Positions 7,816-17,603 of a stretch of DNA of 64,000 nucleotides are shown piece by piece. The position numbers and the translations under genes are program-made. Source of the stretch: Deinococcus sp. KNUC1210 (lineage in GTDB: Bacteria; Deinococcota; Deinococci; Deinococcales; Deinococcaceae); the NCBI RefSeq assembly GCF_022344005.1, contig NZ_CP092190.1:496001-560000 (forward strand), read 5' to 3'. Numbering within the stretch: the first letter of the stretch is position 1; each line of letters starts with the position of its first letter. The notes beneath the pieces are model-generated. The model made no database searches. It was not told where the DNA came from and saw only the letters and a program-made list of their open reading frames with translations.

Positions 7816-8721
7816 CTAGCCCTTGCTGCCCTGCCGCGCCTGAGCGCGTTTCCAGTAGCGCGTCAGACCCTGCACACTCATCCAGGGAGGGCAGGCGAGG
7901 GCAAAGCGGGCAGCCAGTCCGGGGCCTTCGCTGTTCAGATCGTGCGTGAGCGCCCGGGTAAAGTCGCGGGTGATGGTTTCGGCGTCGTCGCCCGCTTCCA
8001 GGCCGCGCCGCACGGTGGCCGCGTCTGCCTGAATGTTGCGCTCCAGGGCGTCCCAGTGGGCGGGTTCCTGCGGGTAGCTGCCGAAATGGGCCAGATGCAG
8101 CATCTCGGCGTCAACCGTTCTGAGCAGCGCGATACTGGTCGCCCAGGCGGGCAGGTCGATGTCGGGCGGCGGCGTGGGCGGGCGGGGCGACTGGGCCGCT
8201 TCCAGCCGGATGCCGCCCACATCGCCCACGAACAGGTCGGGGCCGATGTGATACGCCAGATGGTGCACCGCATGGCCGGGCGTGTACAGCGGGCGAATTT
8301 CCAGGCCGCCGAGATGCAGCGTCTCGCCGCCGTCCAGCACCGTCATCTGCGCCGGATTCACGGGCCGCATCTCGCCCCACAGCGTTTCCATCTGATCGCC
8401 GTAGATCTGCGCGGCACTCGCCATCAGGCGTTCGGGGGCCGCCAGGTGTGCCGCTCCCCGCTGATGCACAGTAACCCGCGCCGCCGGAAGCCGCTCCAGC
8501 AGGGTTCCCACCGCCCCGGCATGGTCGAGGTGGATGTGCGTGAGCAGCAGATGGCGAACATCCTGAAGGTGCAGACCCAGGCGCTCCAGACCCGCTTCCA
8601 GCGCGGGCAGCGTACTGGCAGGGCCGGTATCGACCAGCACCAGACCATCACCGGTTTCGAGCACATACGACGCGATGGCGCCCGGATGCCCCTGAAATGT
8701 CAGATCGATGAGCTGGGGCAT
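7816..8721 (-). CDS. MBL-fold metallo-hydrolase
   Basis: This 301-residue protein has the metallo-beta-lactamase fold: LVDTGPAS near residue 30, the dinuclear zinc motif THIHLDHAG (HxHxDH) near residue 60, YTPGHAVHHLAYH with a third His, FVGDVGG with the bridging Asp, and HFGSYPQ for the last His. This matches glyoxalase-II/RNase-Z-like hydrolases; the C-terminal 90 residues are helical and family specific. The substrate is unknown. The gene begins 4 nt after the small membrane protein gene and is probably co-transcribed with it. Confidence 0.85.
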   Translation of the reverse strand: MPQLIDLTFQGHPGAIASYVLETGDGLVLVDTGPASTLPALEAGLERLGLHLQDVRHLLLTHIHLDHAGAVGTLLERLPAARVTVHQRGAAHLAAPERLMASAAQIYGDQMETLWGEMRPVNPAQMTVLDGGETLHLGGLEIRPLYTPGHAVHHLAYHIGPDLFVGDVGGIRLEAAQSPRPPTPPPDIDLPAWATSIALLRTVDAEMLHLAHFGSYPQEPAHWDALERNIQADAATVRRGLEAGDDAETITRDFTRALTHDLNSEGPGLAARFALACPPWMSVQGLTRYWKRAQARQGSKG

Positions 8722-8725
8722 GCGC

Positions 8726-8899
8726 CTACGCCTTGCCCAGCAGACGGGCCGCCGCCAGCAGCAGCGCCGCCGCGTACTGAACGAGGGCGATCAGGCGCAG
8801 CATTCCGGCGTTGGGCGCACGCCGCAGCGGGCCGAGCGCCAGATACAGCACGAACGAGGCAGACAGACAGATGAGGATGACAAAGAGCCAGAGGGCCAT
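8726..8899 (-). CDS. Small membrane protein
   Basis: This 57-residue protein (Met-Ala-Leu-Trp-Leu-Phe...) has two predicted membrane helices: a strongly hydrophobic stretch at residues 2-22, a basic turn LRRAPN, and an Ala/Leu-rich helix at 34-52, ending Leu-Gly-Lys-Ala. It sits between the RNHCP-domain gene and the MBL hydrolase gene on the same strand with very short gaps. No family is recognised. Confidence 0.55.
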   Translation of the reverse strand: MALWLFVILICLSASFVLYLALGPLRRAPNAGMLRLIALVQYAAALLLAAARLLGKA

Positions 8900-8936
8900 G
8901 CGGGCAGGATAGCAGGCAGGCCGCCCTGTGCCCGTG

Positions 8937-9272
8937 TCAGCGTGGGCGACTCGACAGGCTCAGCAGCGCCTCGAAGCTGTCGGGCTGCTGCGGGTCGTCG
9001 AGCGCAGCCTTGTTGCGGCCCTCGTGCCCACAGGCGGCGCAGCGGTGCAGGATCATCCAGCCTTTCTTGGGGTGCTGCTCGACCCCCACCGGCACCAGCA
9101 GGCCGCCACAGTCGCTGGCACGGTCGCCGGGAAACACGTCGAGATGCAGGCTGTACAGGCAGCCGGGGCAGTGGTTGCGCACCGACCCGTTGACGAGCGG
9201 CTGCACTTCCAGGCCGCAGTGCTGACAGATGAAGGCGGTATTGGTGCCCTGCTTGACGAATCGGCGCGTCAT
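8937..9272 (-). CDS. RNHCP zinc-ribbon protein
   Basis: This 111-residue protein is defined by the motif SVRNHCPGCLYSLHLD, which gives the RNHCP family its name. Two further Cys pairs (FICQHCG and HRCAACGHEGRN) make two zinc-ribbon sites. Family members are small cytosolic proteins of unknown role, possibly RNA-related. The start ATG overlaps the stop of the upstream membrane protein gene by 4 nt, so translation is probably coupled. Confidence 0.8.
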   Translation of the reverse strand: MTRRFVKQGTNTAFICQHCGLEVQPLVNGSVRNHCPGCLYSLHLDVFPGDRASDCGGLLVPVGVEQHPKKGWMILHRCAACGHEGRNKAALDDPQQPDSFEALLSLSSRPR

Positions 9273-9667
9273 CGGTGGCCCCGTTGCCCTTCCAGAAAGG
9301 CCCGGATCGCCTGCTGCGAATACAGCGCCAGCCCGCTGACCGCAAAGCCGGCTCCCACCGCGAACAGAATCAGTGTCTGGACCTTGAATCCGTTCAGACC
9401 GCTGAGCAGCATCAGGCCAAGGCCGCCCAGCACGCTCAGAACCACCGTCAGGTACAGCGCCCACGTGGCCCCCCGGTAGACCTGCCACAGCACCAACGCC
9501 GTCAGCACCGCCCCGACGATCCGGCCCCCGGCTCCCTGAAAGTCGCCGCGTACCCAGTCGGCCACCGTCGGAGCCAGACTGAGAACCAGCAGCACGCCCA
9601 GCGCGAGTTGCGTCTGGGCGCGTCCCTGGAGGGCGAGCGGTGAAAGGGTGGGAGCCTGGGGCGACAT
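9269..9667 (-). CDS. Four-helix membrane protein
   Basis: This 132-residue protein has four hydrophobic segments (about residues 20-38, 48-66, 70-90 and 96-116) and a basic C-terminus (EGQRGHR). No catalytic motif is seen. It overlaps the RNHCP-domain gene by 4 nt. Function unknown. Confidence 0.65.
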   Translation of the reverse strand: MSPQAPTLSPLALQGRAQTQLALGVLLVLSLAPTVADWVRGDFQGAGGRIVGAVLTALVLWQVYRGATWALYLTVVLSVLGGLGLMLLSGLNGFKVQTLILFAVGAGFAVSGLALYSQQAIRAFLEGQRGHR

Positions 9668-9732
9668 GCCTTCAGCATAGCGGGCGCGGCAGCACCGGAA
9701 AGGGATGAAACGCCCGCTGACGGCGCAGAGCC

Positions 9733-10590
9733 TCAGGCCACCGGGAAGGCGATATGACAGAACGGCTGGTCGGGCTGCGAGGCGTCTCCGAAGTAGCTTT
9801 CACGGCAGTCGAGCGCAGGCGTCAGACCGCGTTCCCGCAGAGCCGCCGCCACCGCGTCGTAGGCCTCCAGCAGCGCCGGAAACTCCAGCTGTTTCAGGGT
9901 CAGGGTGGTGTACAGCTCACGCCGGGCGGGTTCGGTTCGGAGGCTCGCGCCCTCTGGCAGGACTGCCTCTGAAGGCCCGGTCAGCGGAAAGCAGACTTCC
10001 ACCGGACCATCCTCGTGCTCGTTGACCGGACCGTGATAGATCACGAACCATTCGGCGTGGGTGGCCGTTTCGGCATCGAGGGCATGGGCCGCCGCCCAGT
10101 TCCTGAACTCCTGGTACGTCGCCGGAAGAAAGGACGGGAGTTCGGAGACCTTCAGGCGGCGGGTGCGGGTCAGTACCAGCTGGGCGGGCATCTGGCGTTC
10201 TTCGATGGAGTAGGCGGGCAGGGTCTGGGTCGGCATCTCAGCTCCTTGGGGCAGGATATGAGCCATCACGTACTCGGTCAGGGCGCGGCGCTGCGCGTGC
10301 TGTGCTTCGGCCAGCTGCCAGAAGTGCGCCAGCCGCGCCCGCTTCGAGAAAGGGGGCAGTTCCAGGAGCGCCTGAATTTCTCGCAGTGGCATATCGAGCT
10401 GCCGCAGCAGCGCCACCGTTCGGGCGTGTTCGAGTTGCTGCGGGCTGTAGTACCGGTAGCCGCTCTGGGCATCCACGTGCACCGGAAGCAGCAGGCCACA
10501 GGCCTCGTACAGCCGCAGCGCCTTGGGCGTCAGGCGCGACAGCCGGGAAAACCCGCTGATGGTCAGGAGGGAATCGGGAAGGTCGGACAT
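9733..10590 (-). CDS. MerR-family regulator with GyrI-like effector domain
   Basis: Residues 8-75 are a MerR winged helix: TISGFSRLSRLTPKALRLYEACGLLLP, then YRYYSPQQLEHARTVALLRQLDMPLREIQALL. A helical linker follows, and residues about 125-285 resemble the GyrI-like small-molecule domain of BmrR-type activators (IEERQMPAQLVLTRTRR..., ESYFGDASQPDQPFCHIAFPV). BmrR-type proteins sense hydrophobic cations and activate efflux genes; no efflux gene is next door. Confidence 0.85.
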   Translation of the reverse strand: MSDLPDSLLTISGFSRLSRLTPKALRLYEACGLLLPVHVDAQSGYRYYSPQQLEHARTVALLRQLDMPLREIQALLELPPFSKRARLAHFWQLAEAQHAQRRALTEYVMAHILPQGAEMPTQTLPAYSIEERQMPAQLVLTRTRRLKVSELPSFLPATYQEFRNWAAAHALDAETATHAEWFVIYHGPVNEHEDGPVEVCFPLTGPSEAVLPEGASLRTEPARRELYTTLTLKQLEFPALLEAYDAVAAALRERGLTPALDCRESYFGDASQPDQPFCHIAFPVA

Positions 10591-10680
10591 ACAGAGAGTG
10601 CGGTCAAGCTTGACACCTCCAGCTTGCGGCCTGCCCCTGGGTCAAGGTCAAGGTGATGACTCGAAGCGAAGCCACGAGCG

Positions 10681-11733
10681 CTATTTGCTCTGCGATCCCA
10701 CGTCCAGCCGTCCGATCACCGCATCCTGCACCAGCTTCTGCGTGTCCTTCACCTCGACCACCGCCTGCTCGCCGCTCTCCAGATCCATTACGAAATGGTC
10801 GCCGTCGAGCCGTACCGACTGCAGGATCTGTTCGTCACCTGCCGGGCGCGTGCGGGCACGCAGTTCGACGTAGCGCGAGAGCGGCGTGCGAATCACCTTG
10901 GGGGCGAGCACTTCCTCGACCTGAAAGATGCCGCCGGAATTGTTCATGGTCACGTCGATGAGCACCGGTTTGCTGTCGCCGCGTGTGATGACCACCTGAT
11001 CGACGGCCAGTGCACTGATGCTGTGGATATCGACCGACCCCAGCGCAAAGGCCTTGCGCCCGCGCCCCTTGGTGATATCGCTGCCGTCCGCCACCGCCGT
11101 GATGCCGCCCTCGACGGTGAGCGGCGGCGGGTTCAGGTCGTGACAGTTGATGCCGTGGAGGATGAAGGCGCGGATCTTGGTGCGCTTGAATACGTCGGAA
11201 TACAGCGGCTTCAGGATGCGGTCGATGATGGGCCGCGCCAGATGAACGCCGTGCTGCTCGTGCTCGGCGCGGTGGACCTGATTGCCGATGTCGTGCAGCA
11301 TGGTCGCCAGGATCACCACCAGAAACACGTCGCCCACATCCCCGATGCCGCTCTCGATCAGGTCGGGACGCACGCCGCCTTCCAGCAGCAGTTCCAGAAT
11401 GGCGAGGCTGGCGGCCCCGGTCACGAAGGCATGCACGCGCCCGTGATCGTTGTAGCCGAGCTTCCGCATGGTGATGTAATTTGCCATGTCCCAGGAGGCC
11501 AGCGCTTCCTGATCCTGAATCAGCGCCTCGAAGGCCGAGAGCGCCAGCGGGTAATCGCGCAGATCCTCACGGATGGCCCCACCCAGCGCCTCGATCAGCT
11601 TGGCGCGGGGCGTGGCGAATTCGATGGTTCGCAGGCCCGATTTCGCGGTCAGTTCCTGCACCGTACCGCCCGACACGTTCAGCGTCAGCTTGTCGGCAAC
11701 GTCGGGAGTGGGGTCGGACGCTGGCCCGGTCAT
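10681..11733 (-). CDS. HD-domain phosphohydrolase
   Basis: This 350-residue protein has HGRVHAFVTGAA, MLHDIGNQVHR (the HD pair), HEQHGVHLAR and ILHGINCHD, giving the spaced His/Asp ligands of the HD superfamily. The C-terminal 100 residues form a separate beta-rich domain (VVITRGDSKPVLIDVTMNNSGGIFQVEEVL). HD enzymes hydrolyse phosphomono- or diesters of nucleotides; the substrate cannot be told. It starts 6 nt after the enoyl-CoA hydratase gene ends, so the two share an operon. Confidence 0.8.
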   Translation of the reverse strand: MTGPASDPTPDVADKLTLNVSGGTVQELTAKSGLRTIEFATPRAKLIEALGGAIREDLRDYPLALSAFEALIQDQEALASWDMANYITMRKLGYNDHGRVHAFVTGAASLAILELLLEGGVRPDLIESGIGDVGDVFLVVILATMLHDIGNQVHRAEHEQHGVHLARPIIDRILKPLYSDVFKRTKIRAFILHGINCHDLNPPPLTVEGGITAVADGSDITKGRGRKAFALGSVDIHSISALAVDQVVITRGDSKPVLIDVTMNNSGGIFQVEEVLAPKVIRTPLSRYVELRARTRPAGDEQILQSVRLDGDHFVMDLESGEQAVVEVKDTQKLVQDAVIGRLDVGSQSK

Positions 11734-11739
11734 GCTCCC

Positions 11740-12537
11740 TCACTCCCCCTTGAAGCTGGCACGGCGCTTGCCCAGGAAGGCGGCGGTACCCTCGCGGAAA
11801 TCCTGGGTGGCGACGGTCATGCCGAACAGGTCGGCCTCGATTTCCAGCCCCAGTTCCAGGGTGGTGTCCAGGCCCCGGCGCACCGCCTCCTTGACGAGCG
11901 ACAGCGCGATGGGCGCGTTCTTCAACATCGCCTCGGCCACCTCTCGCGCCTTCTCCAGCGGGCTGTCGGCCAGGTAATTCACCAGGCCCATGCTCAGGGC
12001 CTCCTCGGCAGGCAACTGGCGTCCGGTCAGCATCAGGTCGAGGGCGCGTCCAGCACCGATCAGGCGCGACAGCCGCTGCGTGCCGCCGAACCCCGGCAGC
12101 AGGCCCAGCGTCACTTCCGGCAGGCCCAGGCGGGCTGTTCTGGACGCGACGCGCACATCACAGGCCAGCGCGAGTTCCAGACCGCCACCCAGCGCAAAGC
12201 CGTTGATGGCGGCAATGGTGGGAATCGGCAGGGTGGCGATGCCGTGCATCACGTCCTGCCCGGCCAGCGACATCTCACGGCCCGCGAACACGCCTTCGAG
12301 CTGTGCGAGTTCCGAAATATCGGCCCCGGCCACAAAGGCCCGCTCTCCCCCACCCGTGATGATGAGCGCTGCGATCTCGGCGTTCTCGGCCACAATATCT
12401 GTCACCTGTGCCAGTTCCGACAGGGTTTCACCATTCAGGGCATTCAGGGCGTTGGGACGGTTGACCGTCAGAACCGCCAGTGCGCCGTGCTGATCGATCT
12501 GCACGTTTCTGAACTCGTATTCCTCAAAGAGCGTCAT
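11740..12537 (-). CDS. Enoyl-CoA hydratase/isomerase family protein
   Basis: The start is placed at Met-Thr-Leu-Phe-Glu-Glu (12537), giving 265 residues; the longer ORF adds 35 unlikely residues. Crotonase signatures are present: LTVNRPNALNALN, AFVAGADISELAQLE (CoA pocket), the oxyanion-hole region PTIAAINGFALGGGLELALACDVRVAS, and LGLPEVTLGLLPGFGGTQRL. Glu in GLPEVTLG fits the catalytic position of hydratases. It probably hydrates trans-2-enoyl-CoA in beta-oxidation. Confidence 0.9.
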   Translation of the reverse strand: MTLFEEYEFRNVQIDQHGALAVLTVNRPNALNALNGETLSELAQVTDIVAENAEIAALIITGGGERAFVAGADISELAQLEGVFAGREMSLAGQDVMHGIATLPIPTIAAINGFALGGGLELALACDVRVASRTARLGLPEVTLGLLPGFGGTQRLSRLIGAGRALDLMLTGRQLPAEEALSMGLVNYLADSPLEKAREVAEAMLKNAPIALSLVKEAVRRGLDTTLELGLEIEADLFGMTVATQDFREGTAAFLGKRRASFKGE

Positions 12538-12609
12538 GGGCACAGTCTGCCACAGGGCCGATCCCGTACACTGAAGGCACCAAAAAACGTTCGTTCGGGG
12601 CGGCTGACC

Positions 12610-12627
12610 CATGAGATACTTCTCATG
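12610..12627. repeat. Inverted repeat upstream of the S-layer-like gene
   Basis: CATGAGA (12610-12616) and TCTCATG (12621-12627) are separated by 4 nt, about 235 bp upstream of the envelope protein gene and 75 bp upstream of the hydratase gene. It is a candidate operator or small hairpin; a partial copy (TTCATGAGAGG) occurs about 100 bp downstream. Confidence 0.3.
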
Positions 12628-12861
12628 AACGGAAAGCATCAAGGTCCCGTCAGCTTTGCCATCGAAGCTGGCCGGAAGTCGTGTGGCAGGATTCCGGGCT
12701 TCTCACGACAGTTGGCTGTTCATGAGAGGATGACATGCACCGCTCATAGAAGGGCACACCCGGCCCTCTGAATTGGTCGCCGCACTCATGGAGGTTCACA
12801 GCCGCCTCACTTGAAGTTCTTACGGTGGAGACACGCAGCCAGTGCTGCACCGGAGGAACCC

Positions 12862-14103
<1,242 letters not shown>

Positions 14104-14115
14104 ACCGGGTTTAAG

Positions 14116-14154
14116 AAACAGGGTGATCCTCTGGGGTCACTCTGTTTTCGTTTT
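14116..14154 (+). terminator. Intrinsic terminator of the porin gene
   Basis: An 11-bp stem (14116-14126 with 14137-14147, one G-U pair) and a 10-nt loop are followed by TCGTTTT. It lies 13 nt after the stop codon. Confidence 0.85.
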
Positions 14155-14182
14155 AGATAGCGCTGCTCTGAGGTTCGTCCGG

Positions 14183-14234
14183 ACAACAGCAGGAAGGCGC
14201 GTGAAGCTCAGTTCACGCGCCTTCCTGCTGTTGT
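14183..14234 (-). terminator. Long perfect hairpin after the adenosyltransferase gene
   Basis: Two exact 23-nt complementary arms (14183-14205 and 14212-14234) flank a 6-nt loop, ending 11 nt before the stop of the minus-strand adenosyltransferase gene. There is no T tract. It probably acts as a stem-only terminator or 3'-end stabiliser for one or both converging transcripts. Confidence 0.65.
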
Positions 14235-14245
14235 CCAGTTACCGG

Positions 14246-14818
14246 TCAGCGCCGCTTTTTGACGTGCCATTCCTCTTCCGGCAGCCCGGCGCGGGCATTG
14301 GCGGCGCGGGCCATCACGAACAGCAGATCGGAAAGGCGGTTCAGATAGATCTGCGCCTGAAGGTTCACTTCCTCACTCTCGCCCAGGCGGATCACGTCCC
14401 GCTCGGCGCGGCGGGCGACGCTGCGGGCCACGTGCAGACTGGCAGCAGCGGGCGTGCCTGCCGGATGGATGAAGTGCGTCAGCGGGGGCACGGTGGCCTG
14501 ATAGCTGTCGATCAGGGTTTCGAGGCGCTCCACATCGGCCTCGTCGATACGGGCGATGTTTTTGCTGTAGGGGCTGTCGCTGCGGGTCGCCAGATCGGCC
14601 CCCAGATCGAAGAGCGCGTTCTGCAGATATTCCAGGTCGCGGGCCAGCGCCGCGTCGGGTGCGTGCGAGCGGGTGTTGTGGGCGCGGGCCAGTCCGACGA
14701 CGCTGTTCAGTTCGTCTACCGTGCCGTATGCCTCGACTCTGGGATGTGCCTTGCTCACGCGGTCTGCGCCGTACAGGCCGGTCTGTCCGGCGTCGCCGGT
14801 CTTGGTGTAGAGTTTCAC
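14246..14818 (-). CDS. PduO-type ATP:cob(I)alamin adenosyltransferase
   Basis: The enzyme transfers the adenosyl group of ATP to cob(I)alamin to make coenzyme B12. This 190-residue protein opens with KLYTKTGDAGQTGLYG, the ATP-binding signature of the PduO family, followed by VEAYGTVDELNSVVGLA and the C-terminal helices SLHVARSVARRAERD and YLNRLSDLLFVMARAAN, which form the trimer interface. Length and motifs are typical. No B12-dependent mutase is nearby. Confidence 0.93.
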   Translation of the reverse strand: MKLYTKTGDAGQTGLYGADRVSKAHPRVEAYGTVDELNSVVGLARAHNTRSHAPDAALARDLEYLQNALFDLGADLATRSDSPYSKNIARIDEADVERLETLIDSYQATVPPLTHFIHPAGTPAAASLHVARSVARRAERDVIRLGESEEVNLQAQIYLNRLSDLLFVMARAANARAGLPEEEWHVKKRR

Positions 14819-14855
14819 GCCCTCCAGCGTAATACGGAGTGCCCCGCACCAATGC

Positions 14856-14897
14856 AGTCCAGCCCCGGCCTGCTGTCGAACAGGCCGGGGCTGGACT
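14856..14897 (-). terminator. Strong hairpin after malQ
   Basis: Exact 17-bp arms (14856-14872 and 14881-14897) with an 8-nt loop, 16 nt past the malQ stop in minus-strand direction. No T tract, as for the hairpin at 14183. Confidence 0.65.
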
Positions 14898-14913
14898 CAG
14901 CAGGAATGCCGGA

Positions 14914-16437
14914 TCAGGAGGGGTTGAGACGACCCGATTCTTCCGTCAGAGTCCGGAGCTGCGATGCGAGGGAAGGCGTGAGCACCTCGGAACGGTAACG
15001 CCACGTCCAGTTCTGCGGGCCGGTGGTGCCCGGCAGATTCATCCGTTCGGACGACCCCAGGTTCAGCAAGTCCTGCAGCGGCACGACGGCCAGATTCGGG
15101 CGGCTGTGGAAGGCCATGTTCATCAGGGCCCAGGCGAAGGTTTCCTCGCTGGGATCGGAATGGGTGTACGTGCGGTAGGCGTGCTTCTCGGATTCCTCGG
15201 CATTGATCCACCAGCCACGGGTGGTGTCGTTGTCGTGGGTGCCGGTATACACCACCTGATTGACCTTCAGGTTCTCCGGCAGGAAGGCATTCACGCTAAA
15301 ATCCCCGCCGCCGAAGGCAAATTGCAGCACCGCCATGCCCGGCAACTCGAAGTCGTCGCGCAGCGCTTCCACATCGGGCGTGACCACACCCAGGTCTTCG
15401 GCGATGATGTTGAGCTGACCCAGAGCCGAGCGGATCGCCTCGAACAGCGCGTGACCGGGAGCGGGGACCCAGCGTCCATGAACAGCGGTTTCGGCGGGGA
15501 AGGGAATTTCCCAGTACGCCGCAAAACCCCGGAAGTGGTCGATCCGGATCACGTCGAACAGACTCAGGCTGCTCTTGACCCGTTCGATCCACCACGCGAA
15601 ATTGTCGGCCTGCATGGCGTCCCAGCGGTACAGCGGGTTGCCCCAGAGCTGCCCCGTCTCCGAGAAATAGTCGGGCGGCACACCCGCGACCACCGTCGGC
15701 TGACCCGACTCGTCGAAGAGGAACTGTTCGGGGCGTGCCCAGGCGTCCGAACTGTCCATCGCCACGAAGATCGGAATATCTCCGATGATGGCGATTCCCT
15801 TCTGGTGGGCGTAGTCGCGGGTGGCGCGCCACTGGCGGAAAAACAGGAACTGATGAAACGACACGCGCAGAATGTCGCGCTGAAGCGACGAACGCATCTG
15901 GGTCATGGTGGCAGCGTCACGGCCCCGCAGCGGCGCGGGCCAGGCATTCCAGGGCAGGCCGCCCTGCGTGGCCTTGATCGCGGTGAAGAGGGCGTAGTCG
16001 TCGAGCCACGCGGCCTCTTCCTGCCGAAACCGCTGGAACTCCTCCTGAAGCGGGTGGCTTCCCTGCAGCAGCGCTCCCTCGTACTGGGCATACGCCCGGT
16101 CGAGCATCTGGTTGCGCCAGATGTACTGGAGGCCGAAATCCACGCGGTCGCTGTTGAAATCCGGAATGGCGTCGAAGTCGCTGGGCTGGAGCAGGCCCTC
16201 GGCGCGCAGATCGTCCAGACTGACCAGATACGGATTTCCGGCAAAGGCGCTGAATGCCTGATACGGGCTGTCGCCATACCCGGTGGGGCCGAGCGGCATC
16301 ACCTGCCAGTACCGCTGCCCGGCAGAGGCCAGCCAGTCGATGAAGTAAGTGGCGTGAATGCCCAGTTCACCGATACCGTAGGGGCCGGGAAGACTGGTGG
16401 GATGCAGCAGAACGCCGCTGGAACGGGACAGGGTCAT
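14914..16437 (-). CDS. malQ: 4-alpha-glucanotransferase (amylomaltase)
   Basis: MalQ moves alpha-1,4-glucan segments between maltodextrins in the cytosol. The start at 16437 follows GAGGAG and gives 507 residues, the usual length for GH77. Seen are RSSGVLLHPTSLPGPYGIGELG at the N-terminus (first 20 residues of it diagnostic), DVIRIDHFRGFAAYWEIP with the nucleophile Asp, NIIAEDLG with the acid/base Glu, and TGTHDNDTTRGW with the transition-state Asp. It stands alone, without adjacent glycogen genes. Confidence 0.95.
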   Translation of the reverse strand: MTLSRSSGVLLHPTSLPGPYGIGELGIHATYFIDWLASAGQRYWQVMPLGPTGYGDSPYQAFSAFAGNPYLVSLDDLRAEGLLQPSDFDAIPDFNSDRVDFGLQYIWRNQMLDRAYAQYEGALLQGSHPLQEEFQRFRQEEAAWLDDYALFTAIKATQGGLPWNAWPAPLRGRDAATMTQMRSSLQRDILRVSFHQFLFFRQWRATRDYAHQKGIAIIGDIPIFVAMDSSDAWARPEQFLFDESGQPTVVAGVPPDYFSETGQLWGNPLYRWDAMQADNFAWWIERVKSSLSLFDVIRIDHFRGFAAYWEIPFPAETAVHGRWVPAPGHALFEAIRSALGQLNIIAEDLGVVTPDVEALRDDFELPGMAVLQFAFGGGDFSVNAFLPENLKVNQVVYTGTHDNDTTRGWWINAEESEKHAYRTYTHSDPSEETFAWALMNMAFHSRPNLAVVPLQDLLNLGSSERMNLPGTTGPQNWTWRYRSEVLTPSLASQLRTLTEESGRLNPS

Positions 16438-16634
16438 GGGGTCTCCTCGAAGGACCACCGATCCTCAGACACGTGGAAGTGCTTCCAATCGCCTGCAGAA
16501 CCGGGGTGGGGGAACAGCTCGGGCATCTTCGGCGCCCATTGTAACGTGAGAACACGAAGCCGCATGGCTGTCCAAAGGTGCGCTGAAGAATTTGCCTGTC
16601 AGACGGCAGAAAGTCGTCATGCCTCGCCGGAATG

Positions 16635-17525
16635 TCAGTAGCCCCGGCTCACGTCTACCCTGCCGGGCACGTCGCGGCCCTGCTGCATGGCGCTGAGCAC
16701 CTCTGCGGCGTGGGCAGCACCCCGCTCGATCAGGTCGTCGGTGGTGCTGCCCACGTGGGGCGTGAGGATGACGTTTTCCCGTTCCCACAGCGGCGAGGAC
16801 GCAGGCAGCGGCTCCGGTTCGGTCACGTCGAGCGCTGCTCCAGCCAGTTGCCCCGCATCGAGTGCCGCGTTCAGGGCGTCCGGATCGATCAGGTCGCCGC
16901 GTCCCAGGTTGTAGACCCAGGCCGACGAGGGCAGCAGCGCCAGCCGTTCGGCGTTCAGGATGTGGCGAGTGGCGGGGGTACGCGGCAGCAGCATCACCAA
17001 GTCGTCGGCACTCGTCAGGGCCGCTTCGACGTCTTGGGCGGTGCTACGCGAGGTGAGGCCGGTGACGTGTGCGCCCAGCGGAGCCAGCATGCCGTCCAGC
17101 AGCCGCCCGATATGTCCGTAGCCCCAGATCACCACGCGGCGGCCCTCCAGCGTGTGCATCGGCCCGGAATCGGCCCATTCGCGCCGTCGCTGGGTGTCGC
17201 GGTAGCGGTGCAGCCCCCGGCCCGCAGCCAGCATCAGAGCCACGGCATGCTGGGCCACCGCCCGGTCGTGCAGCGTATGGGCGTTGTACAGCGCGACGCC
17301 GGGCGGCAGGTCTGCCACCACATGGTCGATTCCCGCCGTCAGCGTCAACACCCACTTCAGGCCGGGACGGTGCAGCACCGTGCGCCGCAGGTCAGGCCGC
17401 AGGAACCACAGAACGAAGCCGTCCACCTCGCCGGGCGGCACCTGATCGTTCTCGAAATATACAGGGGTGATGCCCGGCACAGCCAGGGCGCGAAACGGCG
17501 GCAGATCGGGAAGCAGCACACGCAT
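16635..17525 (-). CDS. D-2-hydroxyacid dehydrogenase
   Basis: This 296-residue protein (start at Met-Arg-Val-Leu-Leu-Pro) has the split catalytic and NAD-binding domains of the family. WGYGHIGRLLDG is the Rossmann dinucleotide motif; YNLGRGDLID carries the catalytic Arg, LDVTEPEPLP the Glu, and ILTPHVGS the His. These enzymes reduce 2-keto acids such as glyoxylate, hydroxypyruvate or phenylpyruvate with NAD(P)H; the substrate is not predictable here. Confidence 0.9.
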   Translation of the reverse strand: MRVLLPDLPPFRALAVPGITPVYFENDQVPPGEVDGFVLWFLRPDLRRTVLHRPGLKWVLTLTAGIDHVVADLPPGVALYNAHTLHDRAVAQHAVALMLAAGRGLHRYRDTQRRREWADSGPMHTLEGRRVVIWGYGHIGRLLDGMLAPLGAHVTGLTSRSTAQDVEAALTSADDLVMLLPRTPATRHILNAERLALLPSSAWVYNLGRGDLIDPDALNAALDAGQLAGAALDVTEPEPLPASSPLWERENVILTPHVGSTTDDLIERGAAHAAEVLSAMQQGRDVPGRVDVSRGY

Positions 17526-17603
17526 GGTGTATTCAAGCATGCGGACCGCGAAGGCGCGGGCTTCCTCTCGAATTTCAAAAGGAGTGGAGGACCGGTCGGC
17601 GCG

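Noticed and set aside
10795..12771. Plus-strand ORF of 658 codons
   Set aside because: It lies antisense to the HD hydrolase and enoyl-CoA hydratase genes, both with clear family motifs; long antisense ORFs are expected at this GC content. The same applies to other large antisense ORFs, such as those opposite malQ, kamA, rsmH, ftsI and ftsH.
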